Assembly (NCBI RefSeq): GCF_020184175.1
Contig: NC_065530.1
Location: 52,305,260-52,369,259 of the forward strand
DNA length: 64,000 nucleotides
DNA from: Aphis gossypii
Taxonomy: Eukaryota; Arthropoda; Insecta; Hemiptera; Aphididae
Direction: 5' to 3'
The notes under the pieces are model-generated. The model had not been told where the DNA came from and searched no databases. It worked only from the letters and a program-made list of their open reading frames with translations. Position numbers and translations under genes: made by a program. Position 1 is the stretch's first letter, and the number at the start of each line of letters is the position of its first letter. Positions 54,557 to 64,000 of this stretch are shown in pieces.

Positions 54557-55992
54557 ATATATATATTACATATTAAATTGTTATTGAATCTTATTTAAAC
54601 TCTCGATATAGCTACAAATAAAAAAGTAAAATATATGATGAAAGTGAATTTTGCAGTACCTACACCGCGTCGCTGTCTGAACACATTGTAATATATTATT
54701 TTCAACTACACAATCTACGTCGAATGGGTTAAAACAATTTTAAACCCTCACAAACAATCCAATACCTATTCTTATTTATAACTTTTAAGATGACATGTTT
54801 CGATTATTTTCTATATGTTCAGTATTTACTTCCTTGTAAGTCCGGTAAGCGGTGAGATGGATATATTCAAAAAAAAAAAAAAATTATTCAGAGAAACTGA
54901 GAATGCTGAAAGACAGTATTTATTTACAGTACATAGCTTTTTATTAGGATGCGTGTTCCCCAAGTTCAAAAGATTTATCTAGCGTAAGGCGGCCCGTGTA
55001 CATGGAGACGTGTATGCTATATATACATAGTCGAATCCCCCATCTTTGAAAACAATTTTATCGTACAAACGCAAAGTTTCTTCGTTGCGCTTTGGGACGC
55101 TGGTAAAACGAACTTCCGTATTATACGAGCATTTGTAGTTTATAAACTAATTTCAAGTTCGACAAGAACCGTTTGTTTTTTATGAAAAAAAATATAATAT
55201 ATCCGTTGAAAAAAATACATATGCATATATATCATTGTTCGGTTCGTGTTCGGAATAACGCCAATAATAATAATATCACCTGCTGCGCTCGTATTATATG
55301 TATTATTTGTATTCACATATCTAAATGCATATATATATGTGTGTGCGTGCTTGTGGGATATTGAATGATAGTTGAAATTGTTCTTCCCGCTATATTTTAC
55401 GAAAAGAAAATGGAAAACACGCACACACACACACATATCATATATGCGCGCGTGCATTTCCGTAACGCGATCAATCCAATTCTAAGGGTGAACGCGTGTG
55501 TGGGCGTGTGCGTAATATACAAGTCGTCTGTTTCCGGTAAATGACTTTCGGTATAATAACAATAATAGGAAGAGCCAAAGTTTCCGCTCGGTTCGCCGAA
55601 AACCCGACGGGAAATAAAAGAAAACGATGCTGTATATCTCTTGTATTATCATATATCTTTCATCTATACTTTTTCCTCTCTTTTCGTACACGTCTATGTG
55701 TGTGTGGGTTATGCGTAATACGGTTTTCGATTTCGTATATCTTTTATCTATACCAAACTCACAGAAAACCCATATGCACGTGTTTGACCTAGTATTAGTT
55801 TACAAAATTCATATTTACATATTTTCTAGTTATATTTTGTATATTTATATTATACATTTTATTTTAATATGATATAGTAATATACGATACCAAATTATAA
55901 TTGTCGGCTTATCTTACTACAGCAGCGACTTTGAAATATTTCTAAGCGCAACACATGATATTATCTCAACATATGATCTTTTGGGAATCGAA
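54557..55992. other. Gene-less stretch right of the foldback element
   Basis: AT-rich with CA/GT repeats at 55340-55450 and 55490-55520. A run of donor-like sequences (GTAAGT, GTAAGC, GTGAGA) occurs at 54836-54856. No gene is supported. Confidence 0.55.
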
Positions 55993-56193
55993 ATGAGTTT
56001 TAGTCGATTTCCTTCCATTCATGTTGGAATATCGTATACAAATCTAATGCTTGTCATCGTTATTTTATCGAATTATATATTTATATATGGTTTTGACTAT
56101 GAAAAATGCCATTATCGTACGGAACTGCTAATGTATAATATCGCGTTAATACTACAATGCTATTACTCAATGAATGATAAAATCGAAAGATAA
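55993..56193 (+). CDS. Short hydrophobic open frame, 66 codons
   Basis: An ATG-initiated frame in AT-rich DNA whose predicted peptide has a strong hydrophobic helix around residues 19-34 and a second, weaker one around 46-55, and ends shortly after. It could be a fragment of a multi-membrane protein such as a decayed chemoreceptor, but no family motif is visible and chance hydrophobic frames are common in AT-rich DNA. Confidence 0.07.
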   Translation: MSFSRFPSIHVGISYTNLMLVIVILSNYIFIYGFDYEKCHYRTELLMYNIALILQCYYSMNDKIER

Positions 56194-56246
56194 TATATAA
56201 GAATATATAAATGCATTTTAAGGTTGAAATACTATAAGTTCATAGT

Positions 56247-56912
56247 TATAACTAAGTCTCGGATTTTAAAGCTTAATAATCAACTAAAAAGGCACACAGT
56301 TGTTTTAATAAAGCAAAAAAAAATATGACCAAAAATTAACTAGTAATAAAAATGAATAAAAAAATATTAATTTAAATTAAAAAAAGAATTAATTACCGTG
56401 TATTTCTCTAGATTAACAATAGTGAAACTGACTATTGTCTGACAGAATATTTGTATACATCGAAAACGACTCTCTACATCCACTGAACTGATCGGTGTAT
56501 ATATTTTATACAAGAGTTTTCAAATTACAACACTAATTCGTAAATTTTTAAATGGTCGATATCAATGTTATAGGTATACTGACGTATAGGTACTGCTTGT
56601 GATAATATGTAGATCGATTTTAGTACATTAATTATTAAACAATCCGATAACGAAAACCATAATAATCAAATATCTATAACGTATTCTGGGTTTTTACGTT
56701 TCTTATTAAGTCGATTTTTTGTTATTACTAAAGTCGCATAATAAACATGAAAATTCTATAGCCGAAATAACTGAAAAAAAAAAACAAAAGTAAATTGGTT
56801 TATTTGGAGTCAGAATGACGCGAAATAAATTTATAAATAAAAAATAGATTTCTATCTCATTTATACATAAAAAAAGATGCAAATGCTTTAAAATCCGAGC
56901 CCTATAGTTATA
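56247..56912. mobile_element. Non-autonomous DNA element with 26-28 bp inverted ends
   Basis: CTCGGATTTTAAAGC at 56258-56272 is matched exactly in inverted orientation at 56885-56899. The similarity extends outward on both sides through TATAACTA (left, from 56247) and its partner up to 56912, giving imperfect terminal inverted repeats of 26-28 bases around about 610 bases of AT-rich, non-coding interior. A direct copy of ATAGTTATA is present at both edges (56242-56250 and 56904-56912); because the left edge is itself a palindrome (TAGTTATAACTA), the exact boundary and target duplication are ambiguous. No transposase frame is present, so this would be a MITE or a decayed element. Confidence 0.6.
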
Positions 56913-57610
56913 GGTAACTATAATATATAATTACTGTCATAAATCACGTAATAATAATATTATAATTGTAACGATAGTACAGGTAGGGTGTACCAGGTAC
57001 AGTGTTACTGCAACTCGGTGTAGTCGGTACCGACGAAAATAAGTATTGGAAAGTTTTCAAGTCGAAATTTTACATCACGCACGTTCAACGTCAATGATGG
57101 GCGGGTAAGCGTGCGTATGACAGACGGCAGTATAGTATGGATACCTATATATAATATATAACACAACGAATTGGCATTTCGAACGTTCAAAATAAATTGT
57201 TTTGGGGCGAAAAAAAACTTAACATTTATTATATATAGGTACAATAGCCCCAGGGTAGTCGTATACATTGACTCGTGCTGTATTATATATTATATACACC
57301 GAACAGGCGCGCATGAATATTTGAAAAAACCACCAATATGTGTAGACGCGTTTTATGGCGTGGGCGAATCGTCGAATATTCTCTCCTGTATAATGTGTGT
57401 GTATGTGTACACTTTTTGCATTAATATTCTATTCTATTCTATGTGTTAATAATTTATATTGCATGAATCCGTTTGTGCACTCGTATATTATAAGTTTATG
57501 TAGTAAAAATATATATTTTAGTATTCGTATTTACTCTCACAGACGGTATACTCATATATAATTATATAAAACACCGAAGTCCTCAAGTACGTATATGATG
57601 TAATGTTGGT

Positions 57611-57971
57611 AGAAGGTAGTAAGTTTTTGGGGCTTCTGGTTCCATTTTTACAGGGAGATGAAAGAAGTTTAATTGGAAATATCCACCTTACAGTGTATAA
57701 AATAAATACATAAGATTAACTAGTTATTACATTGTTAATTTATAAATTACAATATCAAATAAGACATCATTTATTTAAAATATTTAGTCAGTAACTAATT
57801 TATTTTTATTTATTTCAAAAATTTTAACGAAAATGATTCGATTAATTAACTATTTTTATTTTATGTCAAAATGATAGGAAGATTGGATACATTATAAGGA
57901 GAATATTTTCTTTTACATTTTTTTTCCATCTCCCTGTAAAAATGGAACCAAAAGCCTCAAAAACATACTAC
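57611..57971. mobile_element. MITE with about 45-bp terminal inverted repeats, hAT-like target duplication
   Basis: The left end (57616 onward) reads GTAGTAAGTTTTTGGGGCTT, then GGTTCCATTTTTACAGGGAG and ATG. The right end (to 57971) is its reverse complement with few mismatches, the core GGTTCCATTTTTACAGGGAG being identical in both. TGTTGGT flanks the element on both sides (57604-57610 and 57972-57978); with one ambiguous base this could be the 8-bp target duplication typical of hAT elements. The interior of about 270 bases is AT-rich and non-coding. Confidence 0.7.
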
Positions 57972-59154
57972 TGTTGGTTAGTCGTGAACTTTGAATCGAT
58001 TTTTTTTTTAAGTATTACACACAAACAATTTATATATATTATTTACTGCTACAATACAATGATTATATCTTTATTTACACTAGAGTGTTATCTCTTATCT
58101 GAACGCTTAAACTTACTTATGGTATATCACTATAACTACTATATAGCTATTATATAGGATCATTCAAAATTAATTTAATAATAATATGACTAGTAGACTT
58201 TTTTTTGTTGTTATTTTCGATCGCTGACGATAAATTTCACGTTCATATTATCTAACTTATATACAGACACATACACAAATATTATATAATATATATTGGT
58301 CATTCGATCTTCATCATAAAAATCACTTATAGACACTAATTAAAAAATAATAATTATTATAGTAGGTACTCGTTAGATTACATACACATTACTGTGTTGC
58401 GTGAAATATATTGTATTATTTATATATTATAATTTAAAACATGATATTTTTTTTTGCATAATTTCTGATCAAACTAAAAATTATTGTGTTTTAAATGATA
58501 TGATATTAAGTACACATTGTAGTATCGATTGTGTAATATGAATATAATTAATATTTGATTTAAAAACCCGATAATTTTATTCAAGAATTAAAATAATAAA
58601 TTCGCGTATGCGATAATAGTCATTGAAACGAAATTAAATTTAAATTACCTATATAAACATAAATTATAATATTTATAGCCGTAAGTTCACTGGTGTTCAT
58701 TAAATACAATATTATACAGACGTAAATAAAGAAAAACTCGTTAAGACAAGAAACGAAGAATATACATTTATCGTTCTCGCAAAAGTAATGTTATAATATA
58801 ATACACATCCCGGGGCGATTGTGCCGAGCTGGAGCATAACGAAAAAAAAAGAGAAAGAAATTCTCGTAAAATATTACATCATGGCTTTTAATCAAATGTA
58901 TAATAATATAATACATTTAGTATTATATAATGCTGCAGCAGCCACGATAGCGCACAGACCTTTCTACCGAGTAACAGAGATGTAATTTGGTCTGCTCTTT
59001 CCATACGCGGCAAGCGAGCATAGACAACAATCCCCCAGGTGCAATTTGACGTTGTGCTAACGCCTCTGCGGGGGTGGCCAGGGGGATGGGGCTGCAGATG
59101 AAATTAACTCGCCTGTAAATCGTCACGGAAATTCGCTATCGCGTTTCCGGCATT

Positions 59155-59183
59155 AAAAAAAAAAAAAAAGAAAAGAAAAAAAA
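59155..59183. repeat. A-rich tract
   Basis: Nearly pure A with two G interruptions, upstream of the TATA-like box at 59222. It could be a retroposon tail or a rigid nucleosome-poor promoter element. Confidence 0.7.
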
Positions 59184-59221
59184 TAGTATTAATACAACAA
59201 CGGCGACGACGATAGTAGGTA

Positions 59222-59230
59222 TATATAAAT
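59222..59230 (+). promoter_or_regulatory. TATA-like box upstream of the candidate first exon
   Basis: TATATAAAT lies about 115 bases before the candidate start codon at 59338, in a region that goes from an A-rich tract (59155-59183) to CpG-rich leader-like DNA. It would place a transcription start near 59250. No clear initiator is visible, and TATA-like strings are frequent in this window, so it is supported only by position. Confidence 0.15.
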
Positions 59231-59337
59231 ATATTACACTCTGCATCGTTTTTATTACGTTGCTCAATTTCCTTTTCGTATATACGCTTTGGCAGCGGCC
59301 CGCAGCGCCGAGTCCGCGGTACCTATATACGCTTTTA

Positions 59338-59427
59338 ATGAAAATCCGTCGGCGGCGTCGCCGGTTTAAGTCGCTTCCGGCCGCGATATCTACTGCGCTG
59401 CTGCTGTTGCTGTTGCTGCTGGTGCAG
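59338..59427 (+). CDS. Candidate first coding exon with signal peptide (partial gene)
   Basis: Thirty codons run from the first ATG to a CAG|GTAGGT splice donor at 59428, in phase 0. The predicted peptide starts M-K-I, has six consecutive Arg (residues 4-9), then F-K-S-L-P-A-A-I-S-T-A, eight Leu (21-28) and V-Q: the basic n-region and Leu-rich h-region of a secretory signal or signal anchor. No ATG occurs between about 59085 and this one, so it would be the first start codon of a leader beginning downstream of the TATA-like box at 59222. The surroundings are CpG-rich, as expected at a transcription start. If real, the rest of the gene lies 3' across a long intron, perhaps beyond the window, and the product would be a secreted or membrane protein of unknown type. 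Against it: the Leu run is a CTG/TTG microsatellite, the Arg run is a CGG/CGT run, and GTAGGT is a very common motif in this DNA. Confidence 0.35.
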
Positions 59428-59929
59428 GTAGGTATACGCCTTTCGAGATTTTTCCCGACGACCCTCGTGTAGTAGGTATATACACCATCCACGGACTATA
59501 CACATAATATTATACGTATATTTATACAGGCGAACCGTCGTTTTCCCGCCGACGATCCGCCGCACAGTCGTTGTCTTATATATATATAAACACTGTATTA
59601 TAGCTGTGTTTGTTTTTCTTCGCAAATATATTGTACGTATATATACGCGACGCGACTATATATACTATGTATACATAGACACACGGCTGTTGCTCATCTC
59701 CCGACGAGAAAAACGAGCAATATACGCGTAGTTGTTCGGTATATATACACGACCTATGTACATCGCGAGGCGTCTACCGACTTTATCTCCGGTTTTTATA
59801 GCAGGCATCGAATCCGGGCGAAAAACGTTTATAAACTATTGCATACAACAATATAATGACTGCAACGTACCGGGCGTACGGAGTGATGAAATAAAGATGA
59901 TTTTAATCGGATAATATATAAAGAAATTA

Positions 59930-62900
59930 TAACATTAAATAGTTCTACCGTTGATTATAATATAATACACCAAATATATATAATTAATATGTTAATATTA
60001 TTACGTATATTTCAATGATAGAATGTGTAGTGTTAATCTGAAGTCATCTATACAATGTATAGTTTATAATACATATGGACACTTATAGTTTAATAACAAT
60101 TACAATTTGTCTACTGCAGTATAGATAATTTAAAAAGCTATTTAGAGGTCGGTATGAGTTCGTATTACTATATATTGAGCTTGGTCGTTTAAAAAATATC
60201 ATGATATATTAATATGTACTAATAATATATAGTTCAGATCAGAGGTTCCCAAATTGAAGGCTGTGATATGCGTTTCATTAAAGCGGAATGCCAAATACCA
60301 CATGATAGTATATCATATATCTAACTAAGTTTATTTTTGATGTGGAGATAAATGATAATATTATTTTATTATTTAAATAAATTATCAGTCTTTTAATTGT
60401 TATCCTGAATTGCTGAACAAGCCGCACGGACGAGTACAATTGATTCAATGACTTAAAATGTAAAAAGTATTTATTTTTTTATGCCACATCATTTTGGTTA
60501 TATGTATTGACATTTTGATCAGTTTAATTTGTAATCATTGGGCAATGTTGTAAACATGAATAGTACTCGTAAAACAAAGTTTTTAAGGATTCTTCACTGA
60601 CTTATGAATGAGTATATCATCGATGTAATAATATTATGCATATAGTCATACAATTATGTATAACACTTATATATATTCATGTAATCGATTTCTGAGTGCG
60701 ATAAACTGTTAAAATTCCGCATGATTTCAAATTATTAAAAAAAATTACGTTTTTTATTTATAATAGTTATCAATTATTCAAGTTTATGAATATACCGCTT
60801 TAAGTACAATAATAAATATGATTGTAAAAACTATGAAAATATTGTTGAATTTCAATAAAGTACTTCATAACATCATAATAAATTATACCCATATGAATAA
60901 AATATATAATTTATATATATGAGATATTTAAATACAAAAATATACGCTACATTGTAGCATATCAAAGAGTTAGAATAAATATTAAATTAAAAATAGCATT
61001 ATAGTTATATAAACCAGATACAATCATTTTGCACAAAAAAAAAATAAATAATTTTATCATGAATCAAAAACTAAAACTGTTTAAATTTATAAACCAATAA
61101 TTGAAAAATATCTTCAGCTATTGTTCGTTATTCCATTTGTATGTAAATTGTATATCAAATATTTTTTACACTGATAATAAATTTATTCTTCTTTAAAACT
61201 GAACTTTTCAATTCCAAATCGTATACATGCAATAATGCGGTTATAAAATATAAGAATAAAGAACTATATTTTAGCTTTAAGATAATATATTGCCAATTGT
61301 GTGCACAATTTATTGTATAAGTCATCCATTTTCTGGTCAAATAATAATACATATATTATATTGATCAAAATAAATTTAAAAAGATTTTATTTATATATAA
61401 TGTATATATATACTTAGATCTTAAAAAATTATCATATAGAAGTAGTAAAATGTGTGTTAGAAAAACAAAATACACAAAAAATCAATATGTTCGAAATTTA
61501 AATCGTGAATTCATATTATGTGTATAATAATATATACTGTGTACAAGATATTATAATATTATGGAAATATAATTCAAAACAAATCTTGCCTTATTTATAA
61601 TCAGCATACAATAAATAAACATTTTATAATGAAACGTGGAACGAATTTCCAATGTAATATTCTTTTAAAAACGGTATTTTAAAAGTAAACAACATTGTGG
61701 AACACACTCCGATAATACGACGGTATAACGAGTGAAAGGAAAAAACGAAAGTGACAAAAAAAAAAAATGTTAAAAAGGAGGATCATTATATATTAGACAT
61801 CGCCGAGGTCAAGTCCCTTCCGTAAACAATGGTCAAAAAAATGAACGAAAAAAGGTTCAAGGGCAACTCCATCGACAAAGAAACACACAGACGCGTGCGG
61901 TAATTTATTATAATATTTCAAGACCTCTCGCCGTGGTTTTGTTAAGTGGACCCTTTTGCCGTCTTCCGACTAGATTCGTGCAGTAGATCAGTATTATATT
62001 ATACGAAACCCGAACGACTAATACTATATAATGTACAACGATACGACCGGGACGAGTTAAAAAAAAAACTTTTTTTCTAACGAACAGAATACGACTACAG
62101 TATTTTACGTATATTTTAATAATATAATATTATAAACAAGACTCTCGTGTTACACGTCATACGTAGTCACGCGCGTTTGCGTACCTTCGACATACCTACA
62201 TGGGAGTGGCGAAGTAAGCCAGAAATAATATACAATGTCTCTAAAATCTAAACTATAGGAATATGTATAGTTAAGACGACGATATAGTCGTTGTTCTATA
62301 AAACTTTTACGAAATAAAGGAAATTTCGAAATAATTATTACATATAGGTACCTTATAAATATTACACAAACCATAAATAGTAGTATAATAGTATAATAAT
62401 AATTATGCTTTTAATGAACAGCGCATTTTCCATTATGCTCCTTTCATAGATATAATTATAACGATTTCTCGATTATTTGATTATATATTTAATGTAGGTA
62501 TGCCGGTTCAATAATGATTTTATTCCATTCCTGATTTTTGGAATTTTTAAGTAGACGAGAACAATCGAATACATAATTAACTACATAAAATCCACCATAT
62601 TTTAAAATACTAAAAATGTTATAGAAATTAAGGATAGTGCCCTATATATTGCGTTAACAACTTTTCTTTTCAAATAAGAATCAACTTTTTACTGTAAATT
62701 ATTGAGCAGGTGAATTCCTAATTTAGTAATAAATATTCCTGTGTTTCAACGAACTAATGGACGTTAATGCATTATGTCACCATACATAATACATACACCT
62801 ATACAAATATTACTATACATACTACCTACTACAAACATTTTTCTGGGTATACACTTTGAGTACGTAATACCTACATATTCTTATAAAAACATTTTTAAGC

Positions 62901-64000
62901 TTAAATAGACTTTAAAGTGACTTTCTATCTCACTTGTTTCCTAATTGTATGCAGAACTGTGTTACTTCTACAGAAATTCTACTAAAAAAGCAGAAATATT
63001 TAAGAAAAATCTGATTATCAATAATTTGTAGAGACATTAATTTCAATATGAATAATGATTTAAGCATTCGTGTAATTATTATTGTATTGAATAATTTAAT
63101 TCAAACGACACTTATTCTTTACATAGTATGAAACTCATTATAATTTTATACAGGTACATTATGATAGGTGCTTTTAAATCCAATAAATATGGTAGCTGGT
63201 ACTTTGTAATTTATTTAGTCATAACTTAACACTGCTCGAATACGATAAACTCAAATAGAATCAGTGTTGAACAAAATTAACAATTTATGATAGGTATTTT
63301 AGAACGTTAACAATTTGATTTAATTGCTTATTGAATAAGTAATAAAATAAAATTAATTAAACCCGTTTAAATTTGTACCCCGTGAGTGTATATATAGTAA
63401 TATACCTACTTACTTTACCTACCTACATACAGTACATAGGTAATATTTCATTTTGCAGAATGATATAAACTATAACCATTATTAAATACATACGCACAAT
63501 AAAATGTAGTTTATGACTTATGTGCGACGTTAACGCGAGTAAACGATTTTCTTTGCATATTAAACAGTTGCAAGATTTGAGAAAAAATACCGTATAATTA
63601 ATTTCACCAGCAGGCTTGGGTAAAATAGTGATTAATGTATGTATAATATATATTATATATAGGTATAGGTATGTTTGTGTGTGTAAAAACGTTATGGGTA
63701 CCTATATTTTTAAATTACCAAATTAGAATTTAATTTTAGTAAACTCTGACAAATTAAAATGATATATCGTAACATTTTATTGATGGTATTATACTTATCG
63801 TTTATATTATATTTTATTATTGTTATTTGTTGATAATGTAAAAAAACACCATAGTATTCGACCGCTAGAAAGTAACGCATCGAGAATTATTATCTTTATA
63901 ATTTCACTTTATATTTTATTATAAATAATAATTTATTATTGTATTCTGCAGTGTCTTCAAGCAAAATATCGCCCGACCTCTAGAGTACCTACACAAAAGT
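59930..64000. other. AT-rich tail of the window
   Basis: If the first exon at 59338 is real, this is its first intron. It holds the hAT-type end at 60240 and a more complex patch at 61690-62200. The last kilobase is rich in TACCTACC motifs (63400-63445). No exon is seen. Confidence 0.55.
60240..60300 (+). mobile_element. hAT-type terminal motif, one end only
   Basis: CAGAGGTTCCCAAATTG at 60240-60256 fits the terminal consensus CAGNGGTTCCCAA of hAT elements of the Charlie/Tip100 type. The following GGCTGTGATATGCG and AAAGCGGAATGCC resemble the subterminal part of such elements. No matching inverted end or second copy of the preceding bases GTTCAGAT is seen downstream, so this appears to be a 5' truncated remnant. 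Confidence 0.4.

Larger units (their letters stand above)
57980..59337. other. AT-rich then CpG-rich upstream region of the candidate first exon
   Basis: 58800-59130 is complex and GC-richer. On the minus strand it contains an acceptor-like TTTCATCTGCAG at about 59092, opening into a frame of mixed composition to 58923, unrecognised. It may be promoter DNA or a minus-strand exon. Confidence 0.4.

Noticed and set aside
1..64000. CRISPR arrays, bacterial operons, rRNA genes, intact tRNAs, retrotransposon or viral polymerase frames
   Set aside because: No regularly spaced repeats, no gene-dense layout with ribosome binding sites, no conserved rRNA blocks and no long frame with polymerase, integrase or transposase motifs were seen.

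Overview
This window looks like nuclear, largely non-coding DNA from an aphid or a close relative. The pointers are a very AT-rich background broken by CpG-rich patches, abundant TA, CA and AAT microsatellites, and hundreds of short motifs of the TAGGTACCTATA / TACCTACC / ATAGGTATA type, a pattern I associate with aphid (Acyrthosiphon-like) DNA. That attribution is inference from texture, not from an identified gene. No multi-exon gene, rRNA, intact tRNA, CRISPR array, bacterial operon or long transposase gene can be read. Most open frames are short, lack an ATG, or run through TA/CA repeats.

Layout. AT deserts (about 4000-7850, 30500-33350, 39900-43450, 46100-48850, 56200-58790, 59930-61690, 62200-64000) alternate with more complex CpG-containing islands (about 7860-8580, 9680-10260, 13680-14720, 16950-18350, 22250-30500, 33350-33960, 36600-38050, 43500-46100, 50340-52000, 58800-59900). 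The islands hold the few exon-like and promoter-like signals. The best coding candidate is a 30-codon first exon at 59338-59427 (+) that would encode an Arg-rich N-terminus and a Leu-rich signal-peptide core, ending at a good splice donor. A 39-nt exon-like segment at 38899-38861 (-) lies between a strong acceptor and a strong donor. A few single open frames are listed with low confidence. The longest is 250 codons at 17256-18008 (-).

Mobile DNA is the best supported content. At 53989-54556 there is a near-complete palindromic foldback/MITE element. Two more non-autonomous DNA elements follow at 56247-56912 and 57611-57971. A diverged repeat family is present in two inverted copies at about 14750-15245 and 38085-38520. 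A hAT-type terminal motif stands at 60240. Two short tRNA-like remnants and several hairpins are also noted.

Taken together, the window is probably intergenic or large-intron sequence, possibly with the 5' end of one + strand gene near 59.3 kb whose later exons lie beyond the window. No new biological system can be demonstrated; the findings list what is most worth checking.
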